From: Lichenicola sp964248625
Lineage (GTDB): Bacteria; Pseudomonadota; Alphaproteobacteria; Acetobacterales; Acetobacteraceae
DNA: 64,000 bases
NCBI GenBank assembly: GCA_964248625.1
Contig: CAXTZG010000001.1
Span: forward strand, 112,217-176,216
Direction: 5' to 3'
In this document: piece after piece, positions 1 through 9,088 of the stretch
Numbering within the stretch: the stretch's first letter is position 1
Layout: the number at the start of each line of letters is the position of its first letter
The notes under the pieces: generated by a model
What the model was told of the DNA's origin: nothing
What the model saw: only the letters and a program-made list of their open reading frames with translations
Databases searched by the model: none
Position numbers and translations under genes: made by a program

Positions 1-2
1 AG

Positions 3-296
3 GACGTGCACTGGTCGCACGGCTATGTCGGCTCGTTCGCGACCTACACGCTGGGCAACGTGATGTCGTCGCAGTTCTTCGCGACCGCCAGCCGCGAGGC
101 CGCGGTGAGCGAGGGCCTGCAGGCGGGACGCTACGAGCCGCTGACGGCGTGGCTCGGCGAGCATGTGCACCGGCATGGCCGCAGCCGCGGCCGCGACCGC
201 ATCCTGCGCGACGCCACCGGCAGCGGGCTCGATCCACAGCCCTACCTCGCCGACCTGCGCGCCAAGACCGCGGCACTCCTGGCTGCGGACTCATGA
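3..296 (+). CDS. M32 carboxypeptidase (Taq-type), C-terminal fragment
   Basis: The reading frame is open from the first base of the window and ends at a TGA at 294-296, so the gene starts upstream. The visible 97 residues begin DVHWSHGYVGSFATYTLGN, which matches the C-terminal region of thermostable carboxypeptidase 1 (peptidase M32), where this stretch follows the HEXXH zinc site. Members of the family are about 500 residues and remove C-terminal amino acids using one divalent metal. The later segment with AWLGEHVHRHGR and a short Pro/Tyr-rich tail also fits. The catalytic motif itself lies outside the window, so activity cannot be judged. Confidence 0.85.
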   Translation, partial: DVHWSHGYVGSFATYTLGNVMSSQFFATASREAAVSEGLQAGRYEPLTAWLGEHVHRHGRSRGRDRILRDATGSGLDPQPYLADLRAKTAALLAADS

Positions 297-1217
297 GTGC
301 CGTCGGGAAGCGCTGCGGGATCATGGATCACGGCTGCCAGGACGAGACAGCGGCACGCGGCTGCCATGCCGAGCCTGCCGACGACATCAGCCTATACCGC
401 TAATCCGGAATGATGGCGTTCAAGGGCATCGAGGCAGCATAGGCTGACGCATTGACTCCCACGCCGACGCTGTCTCCGACCGGGTCCCATCCAGCACGAC
501 AGGCCCGGCCAGCGACACGACGTTCGCGCCACAGTTCGAGAAAGAACCTACGATCTGGATGCCAGGTATCGGTTCCCAGCCGGCCAAAGTCATATCGAAA
601 CCCGCGCTTCGATGACATCGCCGGCGTGTTCCATATCGCAGTCTGCGACATTGCCTGTCCCGGCATGCTGCTGGAGTTTCAGTCGATGTCACGACGGGGT
701 TCTGACCAACCAGACCGGTGCGAGATCCGATCGAGGAGATGCCGATGGACGAGTGACACTTCCCACTGGTCACTTCGCCAATACCCGGCGAGAAGCAACA
801 GGGACATATCATGTGGGACGACCCGATGCTGGTCGGGTGGGGCTGGCCGTATGTTGCCGTTCGCGGCGTCGAGGCGGAACCGACGGTGCTCGTCATGGCG
901 GGAATGCGTGGATTGAGATACAGCTCGATCGACGCCGCCAGGCGCCTTGCCGCCGAGCNNNNNNNNNNTCAGCCCGGCCTGCTGGCTTCAACACGAGAAC
1001 GGTCCAGTTTCGCGCCCGCCGTGACCGAACTCGCAGATCCACCATCATGCCGGCGACATCCGGCTTGATGACGGCGTCCAGGCCTCCGGGGCGGCGGACA
1101 TCATCGGAACCGGCTTCCCATCAGCGCCACCGGCCCGAACGCGAGAACCGCGCGACAGCGCTGCAGCGTAGACCGCCATGGTGCGGGTGGTATCTTTCAG
1201 CTTATCCTCAAGTAGGT
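297..1217. other. Stretch without a convincing gene, with assembly gap
   Basis: About 920 bases separate the carboxypeptidase from the FkbM gene. Open frames exist on both strands (for example 452-916 plus and 420-896 minus), but none has a recognisable domain, a good ribosome binding site and normal composition together. The best candidate is an ORF from ATG 811 with AGGGA upstream that runs into the N-run at 959, starting MWDDPMLVGWGWPYVAV; I do not recognise it. The stretch could be decayed coding sequence or a control region. Confidence 0.5.
959..968. other. Assembly gap (10 N)
   Basis: Ten consecutive N. A round number of ten suggests a scaffolding placeholder and not a measured distance. 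It cuts the unrecognised plus-strand ORF that begins at 811. Confidence 0.95.
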
Positions 1218-2024
1218 CTACAGACTGCAGAACCACGACAAACTTTCTTCCGGAACAAATGCATGATTCCAGCTTGCGTCATCATAGACGGCGCGCTCAC
1301 CGAGGATTGGCGCATGATCCGCATAGAGACGGACGTCACGGTAACTGCTTTGATCGATAAGCTGGTTGAGGCGGTCAATATCGGCGTTTGGCAGGATTTC
1401 GATAAAAATGATCGGGCGGTAGCGCCGGATCGTCCATCTGGCTCCGGTCATGACCGATGCTTCATGACCTTCCACATCGATCTTGATCAGCGAAACCCGT
1501 CTGGCAAATGGCGCTAGACGTAACATGGCACGGTCCAGGGTCCGGACCAGAACGGGACTGGCGGAGGAGTGGGCATCTTTGAAGTCTGCCTCGAGTGACG
1601 CGCTGGTTTCTATCGAACCATGCTCCTGAGTCGGCATATAGAGAACGGCGCGACCGCTTGAGCTACTGAGCGCACAGCTTATGGGACGCACGCGCTTTTC
1701 CAGCCCGTTTTGTCGGATATTTGTATCGAGCATATTGGCAACGATCGGCACGGGCTCGAAAGCGAACACCTTGTTAACCGAAGCGGCGGATGCCGCAAGC
1801 AGGGAATAGAAACCTGTGTTTGCGCCGGCATCGACGATCAGACCTGGAGAGGCGCGAGCCACCTTGTAAACGTAGTCCGGCAAAGGCCGTTCGAATGCCT
1901 GCCAGCCGTTCAGCACGATCTGACCCACGACCAGATCGCGATCATCTTGCTTATGCAGGCAAAAACTTTGCAGGTCAGCGTCATGCGGAAGCTGTATCGT
2001 AGCCCATACTGTCGTATCAGCCAT
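1218..2024 (-). CDS. FkbM family SAM-dependent methyltransferase
   Basis: A 268-residue protein with the two hallmark blocks of FkbM methyltransferases: the SAM-binding motif I VDAGANTGFYSLLAA near residues 64-78 and the LIKIDVEGHEASVMTGA block near residues 180-196. The family O-methylates sugars, glycans and polyketide-type hydroxyls, and in bacteria is often found in surface polysaccharide loci. No signal peptide or membrane segment is seen, so it is cytoplasmic. The ATG at 2024 is preceded by GGAG six bases upstream. It stands alone here. The large glycan region of this window lies 26 kb away, so a link to it is only a guess. Confidence 0.88.
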   Translation of the reverse strand: MADTTVWATIQLPHDADLQSFCLHKQDDRDLVVGQIVLNGWQAFERPLPDYVYKVARASPGLIVDAGANTGFYSLLAASAASVNKVFAFEPVPIVANMLDTNIRQNGLEKRVRPISCALSSSSGRAVLYMPTQEHGSIETSASLEADFKDAHSSASPVLVRTLDRAMLRLAPFARRVSLIKIDVEGHEASVMTGARWTIRRYRPIIFIEILPNADIDRLNQLIDQSSYRDVRLYADHAPILGERAVYDDASWNHAFVPEESLSWFCSL

Positions 2025-2320
2025 ACGTCACTCCGATCGCTTGCCGCCGAAACTGAATGATAGGTGAGACGAAGATAACCGCAGCAACGACCTGAAGCAG
2101 GTAGAAGATCCGGATGTCCGGAGCTCGACCGTAAGCGTCATCTACCAGTCGCTCCCAAAGCCGACCACCTACTCCAGCAGCATAGAAGAGGGTGAGGAAG
2201 CACTTGCCGGTTCAGCGAGGCGACGTGGCGTCTGGTCTCGACATTCTCGGAGAGCATGGCTTGCCTCGACGCAGCACAGCAGGGTGCACGCTCGGTATTT
2301 CGTGGCCAGTCATCGGATTG
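2025..2320. other. Intergenic, nothing recognised
   Basis: Nearly 300 bases between the FkbM start and the GH15 stop, both genes on the minus strand. It should hold the FkbM promoter. I see no clear gene, strong hairpin or repeat in it. Confidence 0.5.
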
Positions 2321-4193
2321 CTACGCCCAGGGCGTGGCTTTCTTCTTGCTCAGGACACGGTCTAGATAGCTGGCTGCGCTGATCAGGGAGAGGTGGGTCA
2401 GCGCCTGAGGATAGTTGCCCTGCTGCCGGCCGGTCGGCGAGAGTTCCTCGGCGTAGAGACCCAGCGGATTTGCGTAACCGAGCAGCTTTTCGAACAGCAG
2501 CCGCGCCTCGCCCACGCGCCCCATCCGTGCCAGGCATTCGACGTACCAAAAAGAGCACGCGAGGAACGAACCCTCCTCGCCTTTGAGGCCGTCGAGTACC
2601 CGGTCCTCGGCGGTACGGCGGAAAACCAACGCGTCCTCCACCAGAGTACGCTGTATCAGTGCCATGGTGCCGATCCAGCGCGGATCGCAAGGGGAGATGA
2701 AGCGGACCAGCGGCATCAGCAGCATGGAACCGTCGGGCGATTGTGCGTCAGGATAGGATACGAAGCTCTGCAGGTCCTCCCGCCAGAACTCCGTATGAAT
2801 GGAACCATGGATCTCCAGTCGCAGCGCGTTCCAGTCGGGAAGCGGCGCTGGAAACGAACGCTTCTGCGCCAGCCGGACCGCACGGTCCACCGCGACCCAG
2901 CACATCACCCGGGAATGCAGGAAATGCTTGGCCTCACCCCGTCCCTCCCAGATACCGGCATCCGGACGGCGCCAGTTGTTGCCCAGCCAGTCCACGGCTT
3001 TGACGATTCCCTGCCAGTCTTCATAGGAAGAGGAGCGGCCGTACTTGTTGGCGAGATAGACGGAGTCCATCAATTCGCCATAGATGTCGAGCTGGAACTG
3101 CTTGGACGCTGCGTTGCCGATCAGCACCGGACGGGACTGTTGGTGCCCCTCCCAATGATCGAGAGTCTGTTCAGGCAGGTTGCTCTCGCCACGCAGCGAA
3201 TAAGCAACGTGCAGCCGTTCGCTTCCGTCCGATTGCCGGGCACGCGCAGCGATCCAGTCCACGAACTGCTCAACCTCCTCTGTCATGCCCAGGCGGATGA
3301 ATGCATACATGGCAAAGGACGCATCGCGTACCCAGACGAAGCGGTAGTCCCAATTGCGTTCGCCTCCGGCTTCCTCCGGCAGGCCGAAGGTTGCTGCGGC
3401 AACGGGCGCTCCATGCACCGCTGACGTGAGCAGCTTGAGCACCAGGGCCGAACGGGTCACCACCTCCCGCCAGCGCCCGGTATATTGGGAACGATCCACC
3501 CAATGATGCCAGTAGGCCATCGTCTCGGAGAAGGTGCGGTCCGCCGCCGCACAGTCGGTCACCACAGGCGTGTCGTCGGGGTCAACGTCCAGGAAGAAGC
3601 AGGCATCCTCCTCACGCTTCAGTCGAAACTCCGCGTAAAGATCGCCATCCGCTTCTCGCAGCGGCACAGTCGCGCGCAGACGCAGCCTGGGGCCATCGCC
3701 AGCCGGAAGAAATGTTCCGCTCGCATCCAGCGTATGGGTCGCGCGTCCATAGTCGAACCGCGGAGCACAGACCATGTTGAAGTCGAACTCTCCACGGATC
3801 ACACGGATGCGGCGCTGCAGCCGCTGCGGACCGCCGGATTTATGAACCGGCATCAGGTCCGTCAACTCGGCGATGCCATCCTCCGACATGAAANNNNNNN
3901 NNNNNNNNNNNNNNNNNNNNNNNNNNNNNNNNNNNNNNNNNNNNNNNNNNNNNNNNCACATTCGTGTCCGGGAGATACATCTGCGACGTTCGCAGAGCGT
4001 CGTGCCGCGGCAGGATACGGAACGTGCCGCCGGCCTGGTCGAGCAGCGATGCGAACACGCTCGGGCTATCGAATTCGGGCAGGCAGAGGAAGGCGACGGC
4101 TCCGTCGCGTGCGATGACCGCTACGGTCCGGAGATCACCGATCACACCGTGATCCTCGATCGGCTGCGGCGTGCTGATGGGCAAAGCGGTCAT
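2321..4193 (-). CDS. Glycoside hydrolase family 15 protein (glucoamylase/trehalase type), interrupted by an assembly gap
   Basis: The N-terminal 79 residues (4193-3957) and C-terminal 524 residues (3893-2321) belong to one bacterial GH15 protein of about 605 residues. The start MTALPISTPQPIEDHGVIGDL is the family's usual opening (IEDYALIGD). Later blocks are WDYRFVWVRDASFAMYAF in the (alpha/alpha)6 barrel, a WEGRGEAKHFLHSRVMCWVA block holding the likely acid Glu, and GLYAEELSPTGRQQGNYPQA holding the likely base Glu. Characterised relatives hydrolyse trehalose or alpha-glucosides. There is no signal peptide, which suggests a cytoplasmic enzyme. The two halves are out of frame across the 63 N; a true gap of about 14 bases would restore the frame and the family alignment. 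The ATG at 4193 gives the conserved N-terminus. Confidence 0.88.
3894..3956. other. Assembly gap (63 N) inside the GH15 gene
   Basis: The gap falls between DTNV and FMSEDG of the GH15 protein. Homologues have only about four to five residues between these points, so 63 bases overstates the missing sequence. Frame arithmetic (79 whole codons above, 524 codons plus one base below) requires a real gap length of 3n+2. Confidence 0.9.
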
Positions 4194-4365
4194 GAAAGAT
4201 CCAGAACAAGGGAACGGGTTGCCAGGATCATGCTGTCACCGCCATATCGTATAGTCGGGAGGCCCCCCATGACTAGGTGGTTTCTGGCTCAGAGACCTGA
4301 CAAGTCCGCTTCTTCCCGATCGATCACTGTCGGTCTGGGCAGACTCATACCTCCTTGTCGGTTGA

Positions 4366-4545
4366 TCAATCCAGAGAGGCGATGGCATCATCTTTCACCA
4401 CGCCGACATCCGTCACTTCGGACACGGCCGCATGCCTGCGCAGGTCCGCCAGCAGCGCATCGCGGAATTTGATATCGGCCTTATCATGCGCAGCCTGTCG
4501 TCGGCCATCATGTGATCCCACCTGATACGGTATGATCCGTGCCAT
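4366..4545 (-). pseudogene. Short ORF resembling a BON-domain fragment
   Basis: Within the 455-base space between the GH15 start and the binding-protein gene, an ORF of 59 residues from ATG 4545 contains DIKFRDALLADLRRHAAVSE followed by VTDVGVVKDDAIASL. This looks like the first helix and strand of a BON domain (periplasmic lipid- or membrane-binding), cut short by a stop where the domain should continue into its second half. It may be a relic or a chance similarity. The rest of 4194-4648 shows no gene. Confidence 0.3.
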
Positions 4546-4615
4546 CAACGACGAGCAACAGGCCCGCTTCATGGCAAGCTCTTGCTCTTCCGCCATGGCG
4601 CGAGGATCCGGAGTC

Positions 4616-4640
4616 GGGACAGCCCATGCCGGGCTGTCCC
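4616..4640 (-). terminator. Hairpin downstream of the polyol transporter operon
   Basis: A perfect 10-bp inverted repeat, GGGACAGCCC at 4616-4625 and GGGCTGTCCC at 4631-4640, with a five-base loop. It starts 8 bases after the stop of the binding-protein gene, the last gene of the minus-strand operon. No U-tract follows on that strand, so it may act as a weak terminator or protect the 3' end of the mRNA. Confidence 0.65.
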
Positions 4641-4648
4641 GTCGACGC

Positions 4649-5614
4649 TTACCGGCGGAGGGTGAAGGCCGAGACGTAGCGCGACGTGTTGGCCTTCGTG
4701 ATGAGAACGCAGTTGAACAGCTGCTTCTCATTCGCCACCCCAGTCTTGCCGGTCTTCAGGAACGTATCGGCTTCATCCACGGCTTTTGCCGCAAAGATCG
4801 CCACCGGCTGGAGCACGGTATATTGCAGCTCGCCCGCCTTGATCGCCGCGACTGCATCCGGCGAGCCATCGAAACCGCCGACCTTGATGCCCGACAGCTT
4901 TCCAGCCTCCTTCAGCGCCGCGATCGCACCAAGCGCCATCTCGTCATTGCCGCTGATGACGCCAATGATGTCGGGATGTGCCTGAAGCAGGTTCTGCATC
5001 TTGTCATGTCCCTGGGTCCGGTCCCAGTTGGCGACCTGCGAGCCGGACTTCGTGAGACCGGTATACTGGCTCAGCACAGTCTCGTATCCATTGGAGCGCG
5101 TCGCTGCATTGTTGTCGGATGGAGAGCCCAGGAGTTCGACATAGTTCCCTTTCTGCCCGACATCCTTTACCCACTGCTGCGCCCCGAGTGCTGCGCCCTG
5201 TGCATTGTTGGAAACGAGCTGCGCCTTGGCTAGGCCTTCCTGGTTGATCTCGGCATTGACAAGAAAAACCGGAATATTCGCCGCGATCGCACGCTTCACC
5301 GCTCCCACGGATCCGCTTGCATTGGCGGGATCCAGGATGATCGCCACCGACCGGTTGGTGATCGCCGTATCGATCAGGTTGGACTCGGTATTGGTATCGC
5401 CCTTCGATGCGCCGACGCTCGCCTTGTAGCCAAGCTTCTGGGCCTCGGCAGACGCGACCTTGCCCTCGGTCAGCCAATACGGATTCGAGGGATCGTTCAC
5501 GACGATCGATATCAGCCCGCCCTGAGCAGCAGTCGCCGGATCGGGAAGAGCGGCGAAAGCCGGAGCTGCCAGCGCGAGCATCGTCAGCTTCAGAGATATT
5601 CTCATCTTGGACAT
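4649..5614 (-). CDS. Periplasmic sugar/polyol-binding protein, RbsB-like
   Basis: A 321-residue substrate-binding protein of the ribose-type (periplasmic-binding-protein 1 / PF13407) family that delivers ligand to the permease and ATPase encoded just upstream. The ATG at 5614 (MSKMRISLKLTML) is chosen over an earlier in-frame start at 5683 because GAAGGA lies at the correct distance and a normal Sec signal peptide follows, with cleavage probably after the Ala-rich PATA segment. The mature part shows ISIVVNDPSNPYW, a repeated VAIILDPANA core and VGGFDGSPDAVAAIKAG, typical of the two-lobed fold. It is the last gene of the operon and 65 bases from the permease. Ligand is not determined by sequence; a small polyol is inferred from the neighbouring dehydrogenase and kinase. 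Confidence 0.88.
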   Translation of the reverse strand: MSKMRISLKLTMLALAAPAFAALPDPATAAQGGLISIVVNDPSNPYWLTEGKVASAEAQKLGYKASVGASKGDTNTESNLIDTAITNRSVAIILDPANASGSVGAVKRAIAANIPVFLVNAEINQEGLAKAQLVSNNAQGAALGAQQWVKDVGQKGNYVELLGSPSDNNAATRSNGYETVLSQYTGLTKSGSQVANWDRTQGHDKMQNLLQAHPDIIGVISGNDEMALGAIAALKEAGKLSGIKVGGFDGSPDAVAAIKAGELQYTVLQPVAIFAAKAVDEADTFLKTGKTGVANEKQLFNCVLITKANTSRYVSAFTLRR

Positions 5615-5679
5615 GGTTTTTCCTTCGGGTTCGATAGGCTGACGGGGTGGCGAGTTTGAGGGCGACCTGGCCTTCTCGC

Positions 5680-6774
5680 TCATCCCGGCTGTGGAACAGG
5701 TGTCTGGCCGCCCGACATGGATCCGGCCCGCTTCGGCCGACGACGATATTGAACGGCATTCAGCAGCACAGCCAACACGATCACAGCGCCGGTGAAAACC
5801 GTCTGCCAGTAGGACGAGATGCCGATGATGACCAGACCGTCGGACAGGAAGCCGATGACGAACGCGCCAAGCAGGGTTCCACGGACATTGCCACGGCCGC
5901 CGGTCAGCGCCGCACCGCCAATTACAACGGCGGCAATGGCGGTCAGCTCATAGGACACGCCGGCTGTCGGTCCGGCCGAGGTCAGCTGGGACGACAAGAT
6001 GAGACCAGCCGCAGCGGCACAGATACCGGACAGAACATAAACCGAGACTTGCACTCTCTTGACCGGAACGCCGGATAGTTCCGCAGCGCGCTCGTTGCCC
6101 CCGGAGGCATACAGCCATCGACCGAAGGCAGTGCGACTCAGCGCGACATTGCCGACAATCGCTACGACCGCCAGCACGACCACGCCAATCGGCACCCCGA
6201 ACAGATGGTTGAAGCCGAGCCAGTTGAACCCGGTGTTCCCAAGCTCGGACTTGCCACCGAGATTGTTGTAGGTGAGGCCGTTGGTGATCAGCAGAGCGAC
6301 ACCGCGCGCCACATACATCACGCCCAGGGTGGCGACAAAGGCCGGAACCTTGAACCGCGCAACCAGCACACCGTTGATCAGGCCGACGCAGCCACCCAGG
6401 GCGCAGGTCAGAATCACCACCACCCACACCGGCGGATACAAGATGATGCCGAGCGAGCCCAGTGTCACGCCCTGCATCAGGAACCCGGCAATGACGCCGC
6501 ACAGCCCGAGCGTCGAGCCGACCGACAGATCGATGCCGCCGTTGAGGATGACCAGCAGCATGCCGATCGCGAGGATTCCGAAGATGGCGACATGAGACGC
6601 CATGGTCAGGAAATTGCCGACGGAGAAGTAGTAGGGCGACAGGATCGAGAAGACGAGAATGATGGCAATGAGGGCGAAAAAAGCGCGACCCTCAAGCAAC
6701 AGTCTACCCAGCTCCAGGTCAGCGGGCAGAATACCAGGGCGGCTGCGCCTGGTGGGTACCATCGTGTCTGTCAT
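5680..6774 (-). CDS. Sugar/polyol ABC transporter permease, RbsC-like
   Basis: A 364-residue inner-membrane permease of the BPD_transp_2 family. About ten hydrophobic segments are visible, beginning near residue 34 (ALIAIILVFSILSPYYFSV). The conserved block NGGIDLSVGSTLGLCGVIAG near residues 79-98 and the loop GRWLYASGGNERAAELSGVP, which contacts the ATPase, are diagnostic of RbsC-type permeases. It forms the membrane channel with the RbsB-like protein downstream and the split ATPase upstream. The start at 6774 gives a normal cytoplasmic N-terminus but has no strong Shine-Dalgarno sequence. The gap to the ATPase stop is 29 bases. Confidence 0.9.
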   Translation of the reverse strand: MTDTMVPTRRSRPGILPADLELGRLLLEGRAFFALIAIILVFSILSPYYFSVGNFLTMASHVAIFGILAIGMLLVILNGGIDLSVGSTLGLCGVIAGFLMQGVTLGSLGIILYPPVWVVVILTCALGGCVGLINGVLVARFKVPAFVATLGVMYVARGVALLITNGLTYNNLGGKSELGNTGFNWLGFNHLFGVPIGVVVLAVVAIVGNVALSRTAFGRWLYASGGNERAAELSGVPVKRVQVSVYVLSGICAAAAGLILSSQLTSAGPTAGVSYELTAIAAVVIGGAALTGGRGNVRGTLLGAFVIGFLSDGLVIIGISSYWQTVFTGAVIVLAVLLNAVQYRRRPKRAGSMSGGQTPVPQPG

Positions 6775-6803
6775 GCTTGGGCGCTCTGGCTGTTGTTTCG
6801 TTG

Positions 6804-7550
6804 TCAGCTGACGACGGCTTCACCCGAGGCCGCCATGATGTCCTCCTTCGGAACATCAGGTCCGAACTCCGCCGAGATCCTGCCCCTGCGCATCACGATG
6901 ATCCGGTGCGCGATACTCAGACACTCCTGCACTTCCGACGTCGAGAACACGACGGCAAGTCCCTGTGCGGCCTTCTCGCCAAGCAACCGGAAGACCTCCG
7001 CCTTCGCGCCGATGTCGATGCCGCGGCTGGGCTCGTCCAGCAGGATCATCTTGGGGTTCGTCGCCAGCATCTTGCCGATGACGACCTTCTGCTGGTTGCC
7101 GCCCGACAGCGAGCCGATTGGAACGGCTCCGCCGGCCGTCTTGATGTGCACGTTGCGGATGGAGGCGTCGATCAGCGTCCGCTCCCGTGATGGAGAGGTC
7201 AGGAGCCGTCTGGTGAAGGCGCCGATGTTCGCAAGCGAAAGATTTCCTCCCACCGACATCGTCTGCACCAGACCGTCGCGCTGACGGTCCTCGGGAACCA
7301 GCACAAGACCTTTGCTGATGCGGCCTGCAATGCTCAGTCCGGCAAGCTCCTGGCCTTCAAGGAATACCTGGCCACCGACCATCGGCACACGTCCGGCGAC
7401 CGACTCCAGCAGCTCCGTGCGTCCGGCGCCCATCAACCCGTAGATGCACACGATCTCGCCTGCCCGCACGTCGAGCGACAGGTGATCGACGACCAGGGTG
7501 CCCGAGCCCGACGTGTCGGCCACGCAGACATCGCGAACCGACAGCGTCAC
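6804..7550 (-). CDS. Sugar ABC transporter ATPase, second ATP-binding domain (downstream half of an amber-split gene)
   Basis: This 248-residue half is the C-terminal ABC domain of an RbsA/MglA-type fused ATPase. It has the degenerate Walker A GLMGAGRTELLESVAG usual for domain 2, the signature LSGGNQQKVVIGK and Walker B MILLDEPSRGID. It lies exactly in frame with the first half: after TAG at 7563-7565 the frame reads AFGEV and then this GTG codon, with no frameshift. The GTG at 7550 has no good Shine-Dalgarno sequence, so it was probably not an original start. If the amber codon is real, transport would depend on internal initiation or readthrough; otherwise the stop is a sequencing error or a recent null mutation. 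Confidence 0.85.
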   Translation of the reverse strand: MTLSVRDVCVADTSGSGTLVVDHLSLDVRAGEIVCIYGLMGAGRTELLESVAGRVPMVGGQVFLEGQELAGLSIAGRISKGLVLVPEDRQRDGLVQTMSVGGNLSLANIGAFTRRLLTSPSRERTLIDASIRNVHIKTAGGAVPIGSLSGGNQQKVVIGKMLATNPKMILLDEPSRGIDIGAKAEVFRLLGEKAAQGLAVVFSTSEVQECLSIAHRIIVMRRGRISAEFGPDVPKEDIMAASGEAVVS

Positions 7551-7562
7551 CTCGCCGAAGGC

Positions 7563-8345
7563 CTAGCCGCCCGGCGGCGAGCCACGATCATAATGATCGC
7601 CCACCATGTTGCGGACGATCCACTGCAGATCGATGTCTCTTGCCTCCGCGGTCGCGGTGATCGTTCCATCACGCAGGACCACCGCATAGTCGGTGATCTG
7701 CAGCGCCTCCTCGAGATGATGGGAGATATAGACGATCGACACGCCGCGGCCGGTCAGGTCACGGATGACCTTGAACAGCACCTCGACCTCCGTGGCGCTG
7801 AGCGCCGACGTCGGCTCGTCCATGATCAGGATGCGTGCATCGACCGAAAGCGCGCGGGCGATCTCGACGATCTGCTGCTGCCCCAGGCGCAGATCCTCGA
7901 CCAGGGTCATCGGATCGATGTCTTCCTCGAGCTCGGCCATCAGGGTCCTGGTCTGCCTGGCCTCCTCGGCGAAATCGACACCGGTCGCGTGACGCAGCTC
8001 GCGTCCGAGAAAGATGTTGTCGCGGACACTCAGGTTGGGCGCCAGGCTCAGTTCCTGGTGAATGATCGAGATGCCGTGATCGCGTGCCTCCACCGTGGAC
8101 GAGAAGGTGACGCGACGGCCATCGAGGTCGATGTCTCCGGAGGTGGGTGTCACCACCCCCGACAGGATCTTCATCAGGGTAGACTTGCCCGCGCCATTCT
8201 CGCCGAACAGCGTCGTGACCTTGCCGCGATGGATGTCGAAGTTCACACCTTTAAGGGCGTGCGTATTGCCATATGACTTGGCGATGTTCCGCGCCGACAA
8301 GACGGGACCGTTGGGAATCGGCTGGACATCAAGTGCTGCACTCAT
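7563..8345 (-). CDS. Sugar ABC transporter ATPase, first ATP-binding domain (upstream half, ends at in-frame TAG)
   Basis: A 260-residue product carrying the N-terminal ABC domain of an RbsA-like ATPase: Walker A GENGAGKSTLMKILSG near residues 49-64, signature LRLGQQQIVEIARALS, Walker B ILIMDEPTSALS and the H-loop SHHLEEA. Family proteins are about 500-515 residues with two such domains; here the frame stops at TAG (7563-7565) in the linker GSPPGG-stop-AFGEV, where relatives often have Tyr. Both halves plus the linker total 514 residues. The ATG at 8345 overlaps the DUF2291 stop by four bases (ATGA), showing translational coupling. Confidence 0.87.
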   Translation of the reverse strand: MSAALDVQPIPNGPVLSARNIAKSYGNTHALKGVNFDIHRGKVTTLFGENGAGKSTLMKILSGVVTPTSGDIDLDGRRVTFSSTVEARDHGISIIHQELSLAPNLSVRDNIFLGRELRHATGVDFAEEARQTRTLMAELEEDIDPMTLVEDLRLGQQQIVEIARALSVDARILIMDEPTSALSATEVEVLFKVIRDLTGRGVSIVYISHHLEEALQITDYAVVLRDGTITATAEARDIDLQWIVRNMVGDHYDRGSPPGG

Positions 8346-8974
8346 TGTACGTCCAGCTTCACCGGAGTGACCAGCCAGGTTGCCATATCGGTCAACTGGA
8401 AGACCCCGACCACCGAGATGGTCTTCCCGGTGAGAGTGCTGGTGCCGAGCTTCGACAGGACCTGTTGCTTCATCTCCTTGTTCAGGGCCGATCCAGCATT
8501 CTGGTATTCGATCTGGTTGCTGAACTGTCCGAACGTGATCGCCCCCGTGGCATCGCGCAGATCGGTCCCGGAGATCGCCGGGCCGGTCTGCACGGTCACC
8601 TGCACCGTATTCGGCATGCCGGGAACAGCGACATCGTAGACGCCGAAATCCTGCTTGCCGACCTTGCCCGTGAACTTGACGGGTATTTCCGGACCGGCAT
8701 CCGCAGCGACGCCATACTGCTTTGCGGCCGCATCCTGATCCTTGGCAAGAGCCGCTGCCACGGTCGCCGCGTCGGTGGCGTGGCTCTCGACGAGGGCCTG
8801 CACCTTCGGAAACTCCGATCTCCCGTAGGTTGCCGGGGAGAACACGTCGGATCTTACGTCCGCAGTCGAGCCTATCCTGACGACCTTGGTATCGATCGCC
8901 ATCGCGCCCAGCAGGATGACGGCCGCACCCGAAGCCAGGGCGAGGCGGATAGCTGACCTGGTGGCCTGGGTCAT
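8342..8974 (-). CDS. DUF2291 family membrane-anchored protein
   Basis: A 210-residue protein of the DUF2291 family, which regularly sits beside RbsABC-type transporters and DhaKL-type kinases. It has one N-terminal hydrophobic segment (LALASGAAVILLGAMA) and then an exported domain containing RDATGAITFGQFSNQIEYQ, the most conserved stretch of the family. Family members are often called lipoproteins, but no lipobox cysteine is present here, so it is more likely anchored by the uncleaved helix. The ATG at 8974 is preferred; an in-frame TTG at 9004 is possible and neither has a strong ribosome binding site. Its role in uptake is unknown. The stop overlaps the ATPase start. Confidence 0.8.
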   Translation of the reverse strand: MTQATRSAIRLALASGAAVILLGAMAIDTKVVRIGSTADVRSDVFSPATYGRSEFPKVQALVESHATDAATVAAALAKDQDAAAKQYGVAADAGPEIPVKFTGKVGKQDFGVYDVAVPGMPNTVQVTVQTGPAISGTDLRDATGAITFGQFSNQIEYQNAGSALNKEMKQQVLSKLGTSTLTGKTISVVGVFQLTDMATWLVTPVKLDVQ

Positions 8975-9088
8975 CGTTGCGCCAAGGGCGCGGTATCGCG
9001 GCAAGAAAGGTCGGTCTGCTTCATCGGGCCTTCTGCCTATGATCCTGCGCGTATGGGCTGGAGTGAAGCCTGCGCCGTCCGCGACTGC

